This document shows positions 21,821 through 33,149 of a DNA stretch of 64,000 bases, one piece after another (the stretch's first letter is position 1; each line of letters starts with the position of its first letter). Under the pieces are notes generated by a model, which had not been told where the DNA came from, did not search any database, and worked only from the letters and a program-made list of their open reading frames with translations. Position numbers and translations under genes: made by a program. Source of the stretch: Lepidostoma basale (Eukaryota; Arthropoda; Insecta; Trichoptera; Lepidostomatidae); contig JAHDVF020000903.1 of the NCBI GenBank assembly GCA_022606425.2, positions 434,001-498,000 on the forward strand, given 5' to 3'.

Positions 21821-22087
21821 GGCCGAAATACGATGATACTTCAACATTATTACTGTTAAAATTTAAAACGCGGTTATAATATCACAATTTCTTATTATTC
21901 GCAGAGAGTGTCGCGACAGCTGTTTTGCCAACCGATGTTGGCATCATCAGGTGTTACAATAAACTGATGTTTATGATAACACCTGATGATGTCAACATCG
22001 GTTGGCGAAACAGCTGTCGCGACACTCTCTATGAATAATAAAAAATCGTGATATTATAACAGTGTTTTAAATTATAACAGTAATAAT
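21821..22087. repeat. Fold-back element, family P1 (both arms intact)
   Basis: Best P1 copy. Left arm gagtgtcgcgacagctgttt..gccaaccgatgttggcatca..tcaggtgtta; right arm taacacctgatgatgtcaac..atcggttggcgaaacagctg..tcgcgacactctc. Here the GGCCGAAA-type tail lies on the left side. Each arm, read outward, carries CTGATGA, a hairpin (GCCAAC/GTTGGC), GAAAC (left arm: AAAAC) and GTC. Confidence 0.9.
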
Positions 22088-22419
22088 TTTTATTGAAAAA
22101 AACCTTTTTTTTTAAATATAGTTTCCTCAAACAAACGTGATAACAAATCAAATATCCTCATGCAAAACGAATATCACCGATTCTCTTGAAACTCTTGATG
22201 GTTTTTTGTTTTAATTTTATTTTAAATATCACACTACAAATTTAATATTTGTAACGAAGCATTCAAAACTATAATGAGAATTAAATACTAGCCACAAACA
22301 ACAATTATTCTGAAGGTGGAGTTACAAAGATCTCCGAAAGATTGTAGATGATATCTCGAGTTCTGAAACACTACAGATAAGAAAAATAATATATTTAAAT
22401 AATTTTTTAATCATACCGT

Positions 22420-23470
22420 TTTGTATGTTGCTTAATATTATCTATATTGAGACAAGAATATTTCCAAACATGCAATAATGGCTGACACGAGACACAGATA
22501 CTCGTACACTGCAAATTTTAAGCAAGAGAGTAAATTTTATTATCATTTGGTATTTTACTTAATATTACAATGAGACAAATATTATCCCAAACTTGCAATA
22601 ATGGATGACACGAGTAATAGAAATAATTCCAAACTTGCAATAATAGATGACACGAGGTACCTTCGGATACACTGCAGATTTTAAGAAAAAAAAATATATT
22701 TATTATGATTGGATATTTTGCTTCATATTGCAATGAGATAAATACTCGTATAATGACAAACTTGAAATAATGGATGACACGAGGCACCGATACACTTCAG
22801 ATTTTAAGAAAAACAATAAACTTATAATCGTTTTGTATTTTGCTTTATATTACAATGAGACAAATATAATCCCAAACTTGCAATGATGGATGACATGATT
22901 TGTAGAAATAATTTTTTCTTAAAATCTGGATGCAAGCAGATTTTAAGAAAAAAAATACATTTATTATCATTGTATATTTTTCTTATTATTACAATGAAAC
23001 TAATATAATCCCAAACTTGTAATAACGGATGCCACGAGGCACGGATACTCTTCAGATTTGAATAAAAACACTAAATTTATTATCGTTTTGTATTTTGCTG
23101 AATATTACAATGAGACAAATATGGTCACAAACTTGCAATATGGAGGACACGAGTTGTAGAAATAATTCAGAACTTGCAATAATACTCGTAGATGACACGA
23201 GGTACGGACACATTTTTCAGATTTGAATAAAAACAATAAATTTATTATCGTTTGGTATTTTGCTTTATATTACAAAGAGACAAATATAATCCGTATGTAA
23301 ATATCATAAGATGACATGAGTTGTAGAAATAATTCCAAACTTGCAATAATGGATGACACGAGGTACGAATATACTCCAGATTTTAAGATAAACAATACAT
23401 ATTATATTATTGTTTTTTAGTTCGATTAATATTACGAGACAAAAATAATTAAAAAAACTTGCAATAAAAT
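22420..23470. repeat. Satellite array A
   Basis: About nine diverged units, each with 'aaacttgcaataatggatga', 'cacgag', 'cagattttaagaaaaacaat', 'tttattatcgttttgtattt' and 'attacaatgagacaaat'. Spacing of the 'gacacgag' block alternates between ~115-140 bp and ~40-50 bp, so units come as long and short forms (a composite repeat). No coding content. Confidence 0.85.
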
Positions 23471-23499
23471 GGCATTAATTAGCAGGATAAATCATTCGT

Positions 23500-24260
23500 A
23501 AAAAAAAGTTGTGTAGGCCAGCCCTTGGATGGCCCCGGCCCTAGTATGAGTGGCGGAGGTGTCCGCTAAGCAGAAAGTGACAAGCACGTTAGTGTTAGTG
23601 ATTGGCACATTTGATTGGGAGCCCTCAATCAGACGGAACGATTGCTCGGGTTTTATTACACCCGCTCGGATGATTACAGAAGTTTTTCCGTCCCGGTGAA
23701 TAATAATGGTTACATGTGGCCGCGTGCTCGAGATGTGTTCGATCCATTAACTTTCTGATGAGTTCACATTACATTTTTTCGTGGATTCACACAAAGTGTG
23801 ATGTTAGCATGATTTTTAATGCTATCTACGGCTTGTACTTTTTGGTCCATTCCGTCATTCGTACACTCATTTAGTACTAATTGATTAGGACACAAGGAAT
23901 GTTCGATAGTAGAGCTATGATATTTCAATTATATGACCTCGTTTTCCTGTAATAAGTCTTTGCCTTTGTAAAAATATATTTAATTTTATGTAACTCATTT
24001 ATTAGTTTAGACTGATTTCGGTAGCTCGTTGTCATGATAAGTTTCATTAAGAATAAGTGGATTCAAATTAAATATTTGTTGTATTAATATTTTTTTCTCT
24101 TTTTATTTACCATGAATATCTGCCAAGAAATTTCAATCTGAAACGTTGATAATTCTTGATACAAGATTAATATTAATTGACAAACTTTAGGAAATAACAC
24201 TATAGATTTATATAACTTTATTGTTTTAAATATTACGTCCTTACATATGAAATTGGCGTT
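23500..24260. other. Unique-looking stretch; GC-balanced at its left end
   Basis: 23510-23740 is GC-balanced (gccccggccctagtatgagt) with no frame or repeat match; 23760-24260 is AT-rich. A half hairpin of the P8 type (gactgatttcggtagctcgt, 24011) lies within it. Confidence 0.35.
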
Positions 24261-24261
24261 T

Positions 24262-25035
24262 TGTATGGGAGGAACATAAAGTTGAAGTCGGTTTGGACTG
24301 CCCCATCGGAGTTGAATTTTTTCCCTTGCAAGATGTTATCCAAATTTCAAAAAAAATAGTAATCTGTTGGGGCAAGGTCCGGAGAGTACGGTGGATGTCT
24401 TAGACATTCCAATTGAAGCTCTTCTAATTTGGTAGCCGTCTGTTGTGCAGTGTGTGGTCTAGCGTTATCATAAAGCAGCAGTGGCCTAGAGCGATTAACC
24501 AGCCTCGGTTGTTTAGCAGCTAGCTTTTCCATCATGGTTTGCAGTTGCTGACAATAGACATCTGCCGTAATCGTCTGGTCAGATTTAAGAAAGCTGTAGT
24601 GAACGACACCAGCACTAGTCCACCAAACGCTCACAAGTAGCTTTTTTGTAGTCAATTTTCGCTTGGGGCATGGTTTGGCTGGTTCGGCAGGGTTCAGCCA
24701 TTACGATGAGCGCTTCCGATTATCATACAGGATCCACTTTTCATCACAGGTAATGATTCGATTCAAAGTTTGTTGATTTGCTTCACTCAATTCGTGAGGT
24801 ACCCACCTTTCAAGCTTTTTCACCTTCCCAATTTGCTTCAAGTGGATTAAAACAGTTTTATCACTAACATCGCAGCCTGCACCTAACTCGGACGTGGTGT
24901 GCGATGGATCCGCTTCCACAATAGCCTTCAATTCTTCATTATCAACTTTGGTCTCCGGCCGTCCACGGGGCTTGTTCTGCAGGGCGAAATTTCCAGAACG
25001 AAAACGTTGGAACCAAAAACGCACTGTGTTTTCTT
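24262..25035 (-). pseudogene. mariner transposase relic, DD34D type, joined in frame to a LINE
   Basis: Minus strand, one frame with two stops: NTVRFWFQRFRSGN, NKPRGRPETKVDNEELKAIV, an HTH-type CDVSDKTVLIHLKQIGK, WVPHEL, then ITCDEKW (first Asp), a stop at 24701 replacing a Gln position, WLNPAEP, VWWTSAGVVHYSFL, LLYDNARPH (second Asp) and SPDLAPTDYYFF (third Asp, 34 residues after the second). A second stop follows FF. The end reads LQGKKFNSDGAVQTDFNF before homology is lost. The first ~30 residues, ~20-30 residues between WVPHEL and CDEKW, the C-terminus and both terminal inverted repeats are missing. The transposase is SETMAR/Hsmar1-like in style. Confidence 0.9.
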
Positions 25036-25405
25036 TTGCGGCACCGTCTACTAACATACTACCTAAATACACGAACTCAACTACTTGCTCCAAATTTTCA
25101 CCATTCACGCTAACGTTGCAGACTGTCGTGATTTCTTCTTTTTCAAAAATCATTACCTTGGACTAATTAACATTCATCATCAGATCATTTCGCATGCATA
25201 CCTCATACATACAATTCACCAGGACTTGTAGTTCATGCTCGTTGTCTGCAATTAGGACAGCGTCATCCGCATACAAGAGACAGCTTACTGGCACTCCGCT
25301 CATTTTGGCACCTACATCCAACCCTTTCAGCTCTTTCATACACTTATCCATATATAGATTAAATAACCACGGGGACATTAATCAACCCTGTTTGACATTC
25401 ACGAT
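25036..25405 (-). pseudogene. LINE reverse transcriptase palm fragment, inverted
   Basis: Minus strand in a single frame with two stops: VKQG (stop) LMSPWLFNLYMDKCMKEL, VSCLLYADDAVLIADNEHEL (YADD catalytic box), VCMRNDLMMNVN (stop) SKVMIFEKEE, VSVNGENLEQVVEFVYLGSM then LVDGAAKE, where mariner begins. 'G..MSPWLFN.YMD' to 'YADDA.L.A' and 'F.YLGS' are palm and thumb motifs of non-LTR reverse transcriptases. At 25405 it meets, head on, the 3' end of a LINE on the other strand. Confidence 0.9.
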
Positions 25406-25520
25406 GTATGAATGTTGAGGAAGCGAGAGAAATATGTCAGGAAAGAAAAGTGTGGCAGTCCATTCTTTCTGCCCACTACTTCGGGGAGACGGCGTGATGG
25501 TTAGTTAGTTAGTTAGTTAG
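25405..25520 (+). pseudogene. (TTAG)n LINE 3' end
   Basis: Reads MNVEEAREICQERKVWQSIL and a degraded SAYPFGETA, then ggggagacggcgtgatggtt and TTAG units to ~25520. With 25036-25405 it looks like one 5'-inverted LINE insertion. Confidence 0.85.
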
Positions 25521-25619
25521 TTTCTCATGATAGTCTATACGTTATTATAGGTATAGTAGGTTTGTGCTATCGTCGGGTAAAATATATCGCTATCGGGAAG
25601 AGAAATTTTATGTAGTACT

Positions 25620-25870
25620 ATCACGTTGCATCACCCTCCCCGATCCCAGTTATGATGAAGTGTCTCGCCCACTCCCGCGATAGGCCCGGCTGGGCGGCCG
25701 CGCAGCCGCCCTACGACCGCGCTCATAACCGCGTTATGATTTCATATCTGGAGTGGGCGGGACCCGTCATAAGCAAATATCGGGCGGCCGCCTCGCCCGC
25801 GCCCGTTGGTCGGACGCGGTGTTAGAACGGGAGCTAGCGGGAGACTGGCTCTTATGATAAATTATGTTTT
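25620..25870. other. GC-rich island
   Basis: Clear GC/CpG enrichment (ggctgggcggccgcgcagcc at 25689; cgggcggccgcctcgcccgc at 25781). Two 'gggcggccgc' blocks and 'gagtgggcgg' suggest an ordered or repeated site. No frame of note. Regulatory DNA is possible. Confidence 0.45.
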
Positions 25871-26273
25871 TAAGTGGGAGTGCATTGTATTCTGGAGACG
25901 AGATATGATTTCAGATGCTTGAAGTTAAATATCTAGAATCTTTTTATTTAATAAATTCCATTACTGATGTAATTGAAAATCATAGTTTACACGCTTTTCT
26001 TACTAGGATCATCAAAGTTATGTAGTATGGTTCTGCAAACAAGAAGGTCGAAGAATATCAATACTTAGAAAGTAAATCGATTCAAATTTAAATATTTTTT
26101 TCAGTGAAGTAAAATTTAACGTAATTAGAGAACATATGAGATAATATCATATTATCAATCTCAGCTTTCTGTTCAGTTTAATGACCATGAAGTAAATATA
26201 TTAATATTATCAGTATTTAGTAAAAAATTTGTCGAATAAATTCGTTTCGTCAACAAACCAAGATAACTGTAAT

Positions 26274-26522
26274 CAGTGGCGGTACTCTCATGGGAGCCCA
26301 GAAGCCCGGCTTGCGAAAGAAATTTTGAATCAAAACCCTCAAATCTAAGTAATTATGCCCCCACATAAACCAACACCATACCAAATCACCGTTCAACAAT
26401 GTTCCCATTAGACGTAAGAGGAATAGACACAAGAGCTGAACCTCTCTAAGCCAGAAGAGGTTTTGATTTAAAATTTCTTACGCAACCCGGGCTTCTGGGC
26501 TTCTTTGGGAGTACCGCCACTG
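26274..26522. mobile_element. Inverted-repeat element with CAGTGGCGGTACTC ends
   Basis: Perfect 14-bp terminal inverted repeats (cagtggcggtactc / gagtaccgccactg) that continue inward as imperfect arms (gagcccagaagcccggcttg against cccgggcttctgggcttc, and gaatcaaaacc against ggttttgattt). CAGTGGCG-type ends are hAT-like, but no 8-bp TSD is visible. The centre carries the repeat seen at 1.1 and 3.7 kb. Confidence 0.7.
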
Positions 26523-26600
26523 AGGGTAGGTGGACTGAGGTAGCGTGCTTTGGGAGTGGCCTACATTCAGCAGTGGACGACGGACAGCTGATAAGAAAAA
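26523..26600 (+). pseudogene. RTE-type LINE 3' end
   Basis: ggcctacattcagcagtgga and gctgataag match the 'EAYVQQW' end of the RTE copies at 38.7 and 61.4 kb. Confidence 0.5.
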
Positions 26601-26979
26601 GATGTAATATTATTATGATGTCATATACTAGGGGAATTAATAATTGTATAAAATTGTATATAGAATTTTCCCCTTCTTCTTCAGTTTCTATCCTGAGGAT
26701 TAATTGGCAGTGAAGCTCTGCACCTCCTTCTATACTCCGTTTGGTCTTCATCAATCCTCATCAGCACTGTTTAGGAGGTACAGTCCATATCGTGATTTAG
26801 TTGCTCGGTCTAGACAGAAAAGTATCTAATGAGCATATTAAATTGAATAGAGAGTTTCGAAGATATTTATTTATTCGATTTTGGGAGTTTTCTATAAATA
26901 AAATGTAAAATATACATATCACAAAATACTAACTTTCAATTTATCTACTACCATAACCATTGAGAGCATCTGTTAGTTG

Positions 26980-27475
26980 ATATTAAAATATTTCGTCTCC
27001 CTCCGCGGCGAGAGACTAATTTAGTTGGAATATCCCATCCCGTCCAGTTATCACAGTTTAACCGTGAAATAAATTTGAATAACTGCAGGTTAAGTACGAC
27101 CCAAATGTCCCGAATACCGCAGGGACAGCCATCAGCCACCGTACCCTTATAACTAACATCTAAATGGAGCATTCGGAGGAAACAGTAGCTGCTACGGAGT
27201 CATTCATTAAAACACAAAAATTGATCTACAAAAAATGTATAGAAAATATTTTTTAATAGGACGGCGGCGGCCGCGAGCGGTGGTCCGGGTCGGATGGTTT
27301 TATGCGACAGTGGAATGAAATACGGAGCAATTATCCGGATGAAAAAATACAAACATCCAGGTATAAAATATTCACTCCCATTTCTCACTTTTTGTTTTCA
27401 TCCATATCGCGAGCGGGGGGAGGAAGGGGATATCTCGCGTGACCGTCACCCGACGAATTGACTGAGGAATAACAA
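26980..27475. other. GC-balanced island, possibly single copy
   Basis: Two dense blocks (gcggcgagagactaatttag at 27006; ggcggcggccgcgagcggtg at 27264) plus gagcggggggaggaagggga at 27411. No repeat match, no credible frame. Confidence 0.4.
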
Positions 27476-27500
27476 AACCGCATAAGTGAATTTCGATAAA

Positions 27501-27825
27501 CTAACTAACTAACCATCACGCCGTCTCCCCGAAAGGGTAGGCAGAAAGAATGGACTGTCACACTTTAACCGATGCGGCACTCCATCCTTCTCTTTTCGCC
27601 CCGCGGGAGACGCGGTGTGATGGGTTGCGAACCTCATCGCCACCAATAGGCATCTCCCGCGCACACTTCGATCTTCCAACATCCACAAAATAAATCTAAA
27701 ACAAATAATATAAAATACAATGATATAAAATAAAATAACGAAATAAAAATAATTTAATACAAAATGTTATTTTTAGATGGTGCACATTTGTCTATTTAAT
27801 TTATGTTCCACGAATCCACCGTTTT
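27501..27825 (-). mobile_element. Full-length SINE with (TTAG)n tail
   Basis: Same length and order as the complete copy at 6061, highly similar throughout, including ccgcgggagacgcggtgtga and the start ccacgaatccaccgtt. No clean TSD; satellite B begins directly at its 5' end. Confidence 0.85.
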
Positions 27826-27835
27826 TTTTAATTTA

Positions 27836-28600
27836 GCACATAATGTAATAACACATAATGTTTTTCCGATGTTGCACATGTTGACATGGACGATCCGGAC
27901 TTTTGTGTCATTTTATATTTATTATTTTGTAGAATATTCGTAATCCATATATTTATTTTGTAACATATTTGTAACACATAGTGTGAAACATAATGATATT
28001 TGTAATATATCATTATTTTGTAACATATTCGTAACATTTATTTTTATAATTATTTTGTTACACATTTGCAACATTTATTTTTATCAATATATTGTTACAT
28101 ATTTGTCACACATATTTTGTAACATAATGATATATATTTCAAATATCATTATTTTGTAACATATCCGTAACATTTATTTTTATTATTATATTGTCACATA
28201 TTCAATACACATATTTTGTAACATAATGATATTTGTAATAAATCATTATTTTGTAACATATTTATAACATTTATTTTTATTATTATATTGTAACATATTC
28301 GAAACACATATTTATAACATAATGATATTTGTAATATATCGTTATTTTGTAATACGTATATTAGTAACACATATTTTGTAACATAATGATATTTGTAATA
28401 TATCATTATTTTGTAACAAATTCGTAACATTTATTTTTATTTTTATTTTGTTACATATTTTGTAACATAATGATATTTATAGTATATCAATATTTTGTAA
28501 CATATTCGTAACATTTATTTGTATTATTATATTGTAACATATTCGAAACACATATTTTGTAACATAAAGATATTGGTAATATATCATTATTTTGCAATAT
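27836..28600. repeat. Satellite array B, ~100-bp higher-order unit
   Basis: Built from 'ttttgtaacatattcgtaac', 'atttatttttattattatat' and 'acataatgatatttgtaata' blocks repeated about seven times. Two minus-strand open frames over it (MLRICYKIMIYYKYHYV-type peptides) are translations of the satellite, not genes. Near its left end (27875-27925) is an inverted piece of R240 (gacggatccggac-type block). Confidence 0.85.
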
Positions 28601-28924
28601 ATATATCGCACTCTCGACGTTTACCTCTTGAGGACTCTACGAAGTTGGACGTGCTGGAAGTTTTGTTATATTTCACAACATTTTATAGGTAAGTAGCTTC
28701 CAGCAATGTGTGTTTTATGTGGCACTCTCAGTTATTCCAATATCATATAGGAGTCAAAAACATTTCTAGAGTTGTACAGCGTTCTGAAGTAAGTAAGTAA
28801 ATTTACATAGTAAACGGCACACGCGAAAGTTTTCTTTGGTAGTGGCTTGTTATACGATGAGGAAGACGTGTTCTGTAGTAGAGGCACGCAGAATTTCATA
28901 GCGTTTGAAGTCTCCCTGTTCGCT

Positions 28925-29012
28925 GGACCGACGATATAGTAGGATTGATGGATATGAGTGGCAATGGATAGGCGGCAGTGGCTTGCTTTGGGATAGATGG
29001 CTGATAAGTGAG
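28925..29012 (+). pseudogene. RTE-type LINE 3' end, decayed
   Basis: Reads a weak RWTDDIV-like block then VAMDRRQWLALG and a stop with gatggctgataag, like the 61.4 kb copies. Confidence 0.45.
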
Positions 29013-29489
29013 CAATAACGCGTCGTTTTAAAAATGTGAAAAAAGTATTTATGTGGTTTTTCCTTTACGCAGTTGATACAGTGTAGTCCAGGACTATAAA
29101 ATGGCAAAAAACACAACTTTTGCATTAAAATTGTTTAGCTTCTTAAATTATCGCCCGTCAGCGTATTTTTTGCTTGTGACTTTTAATGAGCGCGGCGGAC
29201 GTCCCTCATTTTCGGCTTATCTTCCCTGATTTATTGCGCAACATGCCTCATCATGCCTCAAGAATTCACCATTTTGTCAAACACGGTACTTACTTTCGTT
29301 ACTTGAAAAGTTAAGGCAACCAATCTTTTGTTTTTAATTCTCACAATTCCCCGTTTGTATATTTTATTATGTTGCGTTACCACATGGCTTATAATTATTA
29401 TCTATATTTTACCTACATATTATAATGATAAAGAATTTTTTGGATATTCTCTATTCGTCTTCTAGTATATTTATTAAAATACACTGGGT

Positions 29490-29580
29490 TTTGCAACAAT
29501 ACTTTATTTTTAAGCGAACATGTTTCAGATGTACCTACTCTCTTTCTTCTTCGGGGTAAAATTATCATGAAAACATTAAC
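29490..29580. repeat. Half fold-back, P7-like
   Basis: agcgaacatgtttcagatgt followed by cttcttcggggtaaa; on the minus strand this reads CCGAAGA..CTGAAACATGTTC, a degraded P7 core. No partner arm. Confidence 0.4.
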
Positions 29581-29599
29581 CAAAAAACATTGAAAACTT

Positions 29600-30420
29600 T
29601 TTGCAATACGTTTGTTTAAAACTCGAAATAAACCAGATGTTGTTATATAATAAATGTTAATTTATTATTAATCAAATTAATTATTAATGACTAAATATAA
29701 TAATACAATGCACAATGTTAATTATTAGGCTTATTTAAAGACGTTTTACATAGAAGTAAACGAAACTAGAATTAAATATAGAACATTTAATATTGTTGAA
29801 ACAATTGATACAATGTTTATATAATCATACAGCAATAATTTCAATTTTCGAATATTTTTTTTGTGAACGTAAGATGGCCCTAAATTCTCAGTACTTCGTC
29901 ATGCATTTAATACCAGCATTCCTCCTACAAGCTCGTTTTTCTAATGAGTTTTTGCATCATCGGTTTAAGACCCATAAATTGTATTATTTCAATGAAAGTG
30001 TAATTGAAATTTTGTTCACGTTAATCCCACAATTAAATACTTAATATTTTAAGAGTATTTCAAGGAGTATAACCATCGCTTCCTTCAATTATGTATTTTT
30101 ATTATTTCAATTCATATTTCAATACATACATAAGTTAAAAAATCTTACTCTGTAAAATATCATAGTTAAATTAACTTTTACTTATTAAAACACTGTTTCT
30201 GGTCAGGCAAAAGATTTCAAATATTTATTTATATTTTACTATAAACGTATCGTTATCTCTTTCTTTTACTATAAACGTATCGTTCGAGAAAATACAAAGA
30301 TCTGATATCATACATAAATCAGCTTTTTAAACAGTGTAAAAATAACAACATTTTTAAATGATAAATATTTTTAAATGTATATTATCTGATTTAACCATTA
30401 ATCACTTTTTACTGCCGGTA
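29600..30420. other. AT-rich stretch, no gene seen
   Basis: Frame 29793-30044 has no domain. A 20-bp direct repeat 'ttactataaacgtatcgtt' occurs at ~30236 and ~30266. Confidence 0.4.
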
Positions 30421-30424
30421 CTAT

Positions 30425-30670
30425 AAGTTTCTTCTTTGGAACAATCACTTTATTAAGTGTTTTTCTTTTTTTACTTCCTTCTGTCTTTCAGAATTGATTT
30501 TTAATTCTGTATTAAGTGTTATAACCACTTTATTGAGTGGTACTGCCGGTACTACCCATGTCTACTTTGTAACAATCACTTTATTAAGTGTTACAATCAC
30601 TTTATTAAGTGGTACTGCCGGTACTATTCGTGTCTTTTTCGGGACAATCACTTTATTTAGTGTCAGATGT
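30425..30670. repeat. Minisatellite with CACTT..AAGTG hairpins
   Basis: Units carry 'caatcactttattaagtg', 'gtactgccggtact' and a T-rich spacer. The core cactt-tatt-aagtg can fold as a 5-bp stem, and gtactgccggtac is near-palindromic. About five CACTTTATT sites lie in 230 bp. Confidence 0.7.
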
Positions 30671-30904
30671 TTATTATAAACCATAGATAGTTGACAAACA
30701 ATAAGGTATTTATTCAGACAATGAAAATAAAATAATCGTAGCCGGTAGCCAGAAAACAGTTAACAGAAACAAAAACAACAGATGGATAACAGATATTTAA
30801 AAAAGTATTTTATTGTTTTTGCGTGTTAACATAGTTATTTTATTTATTAATAAATTGTAAAATAATTATTATCTCAAATCATTCTGAAAATGCTTTGATA
30901 AAAC

Positions 30905-31345
30905 GAAACAAATCAAATAGTTTTTTTAATAATCATTCTAAATATCTTCATTACTGATAAAATTTAAATCACTGTGATTATTATAACTATTTCTTTTTAT
31001 TCACTGAGAGTGTCGCGACAGCTGTTTCGCCAACCGATGTTGGCATCATCAGGTATTACAATAAACTAGTTACTAAACAAATCAAATAGCTTTTTAAAAA
31101 TTATTCTAAATATCTTCATTACTGTTTAAATTTAAAACACCGTTATAATATCACAATTTATTTTATTCACTGAGAGTGTCGCGGCAACCATTTAGCCAAC
31201 CGATGTTGGCGAAATAGTTGTCGATAGCGATACAGCTGTCGCGACACTCTCAGTGAATAAGAAGAAATTGTGATATTATAACAGTGTTTTAAATTTTAAC
31301 AGTAATAATATTGAGGTATCATATTGTTTCGGCCAAAACAATGGA
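30905..31345. repeat. Fold-back element P1 with a duplicated left arm
   Basis: The left arm occurs twice in direct order (30910-31075 and 31079-31215; both carry 'aatatcttcattactg' and 'ttcactgagagtgtcgcg'), followed by a right arm (cagctgtcgcgacactctca at 31232) and the gtttcggccaaaacaatgga end. The inner arm is damaged (ggcaaccatttagccaaccg). Confidence 0.85.
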
Positions 31346-31812
31346 CGAAAATATCTTCATTTATAAATATTATTGGATTGGTCTTAAATCAAGATAACGT
31401 AGCAATGTAACAATCACGATCGTTAAACTGTTTTTTTTAATATATTTTTACGAATATCGTTTAAGCCGTCATTGCATGCTGAAAACATCGGAGAGATTGG
31501 TCGTCAGAGTTGTGTCGCGTCTTGCAGATCACAGACAGAGATGAGACGCACATCTCGGACAATATTTACTGCCCAACTAGGACCACAGGTTGAGATCGCT
31601 CTCGCAATATTTATGGCCACCCCATTCACGAGGCCAGCATCCCCAGGTATCGGCCAAGGCATCAATGGAACACGATATTAAATACCAATGGATAACAGTT
31701 TTTTGTAATATTCGTGACGTAAAGTATGATTTGTTTTCGTGCAAAAATATTTCTGGAATTTATTTTTATGTTTGGTATTTTTTTATTATTATGACACATA
31801 TCATAAATTGAA

Positions 31813-32080
31813 CAATGTTTATAACTTTGTAAACAACACTAACTTTATTTTTTTTTAATGCAAATATGTTTCGGACACAGGTGTCCTTCATCGGTGATTT
31901 GTTAGTTTTTGTTTATGCAAAATACATATTTTAAAATTTTTTTCATGAATGTGGTCCGTTTTGACAGATTTCATAATAATAATTATTATTATAATTATTT
32001 TCAAAATAACGAATAACAAAACACTGATGAAGGGCTTATGTGTCCGAAACATGTTTGTGTTTACAAAGTTATAAACATTG
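31813..32080. repeat. Fold-back element, family P7
   Basis: Outer ends caatgtttataactttgtaa and its inverted copy ttacaaagttataaacattg. Inner left aatatgtttcggacacaggt; inner right ctgatgaagggcttatgtgt..ccgaaacatgtttgtg. The right arm reads CTGATGA, hairpin GGGC/GTCC, GAAAC, ATGTT. Confidence 0.85.
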
Positions 32081-32584
32081 CTCAATAAATCCGCAACACA
32101 AAGTTATGGCAAATATAGATGAAATTCATATCATAAATGTTTGATGAATTTTTAGGGCTCATAAAAAGTAAATCAAATAAACAGTGAGGGAAGATATAAT
32201 TTATTGTATTAAATATAATATATACTGTAATCCTAAAAATAAAATTTTAATACAAAATAATACAAGTTCATATAACGAAATAATGAAGGTTTACTGATAA
32301 CTTAATTTTGCTATAGAAAATCCATAGTTAACATAGCGAAAATACAGAGCATTCGTCCAAAAATAGTTGCAGATTAACCTTTTAAAGTTTGCATTGGGAT
32401 AAGCATTTTATTTTGTACCTATTACTAGAACAAATAATTTGACTATAACGAAATATCTGAAATTGCTAATAAAACAAATTATATTCTATAATCTAAATCT
32501 TTGTTTTCAGATTTCGAAAGAAAATCTTTTTATTTTTTTTAATCTTAAACGGTGAAATAAAACTCCTTATTAAATAAATAAGAT

Positions 32585-32700
32585 AAATGACAACGACTAT
32601 TTTCCAGAAGCTTAATTATATTTTATGAGAATGTCATGTTATGCCTTACTAAGGGCATTATTAAATGTTTGCGTTTTCATCTTATACCAATAAAACTTAT
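32585..32700. repeat. Fold-back P5 relic
   Basis: Contains ttttccagaagcttaattat, ttatgagaatgtcatgttat and gccttactaagggcattatt, the P5 left arm up to the turn. Confidence 0.55.
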
Positions 32701-33149
32701 AGTTTTAATTATTATTGAATAAAAATCTTTCATTAAATACACTAATACTACAACTAAGGTTAGCAAAGAATTTAAAAAAAAAAAGGAATTCAAACATAAA
32801 TCAACTTTTTTCCTATATAATATATTTTAAATTTTAACAAACCGACGGATTGGTAACTGTACCTTTTCCTATCTCTAATTTATTTTTTCGTTTGCCGTTT
32901 TGTCATTCTTCGTTTGTTTCGATACATTTTTTTCGGGTTCACGCTTGTCCATTGTCTGAGTCACCCATTTCCATAGTTTATGGATGGATACGTTCAGGAT
33001 TTTAATTGTATCTACCTGGATATCTGTCCGTATTCATTTCCTGTATAAAATCGTCCTCATCAAAATCGTACGCGTTAGTAAAATGTTTCCATAAAAGGCA
33101 TTTTCATCTAATATAAATAAATATTAAATACCACAAAAAATCCCGGAAC

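Noticed and set aside
22420..23470. CRISPR-like array
   Set aside because: The repeats are long, diverged and AT-rich, spacing is irregular, and the genome is clearly eukaryotic.
27828..28430. Two open frames with repeated peptide (YYKYHYV-type)
   Set aside because: They are translations of satellite B; the peptide repeat follows the DNA repeat.
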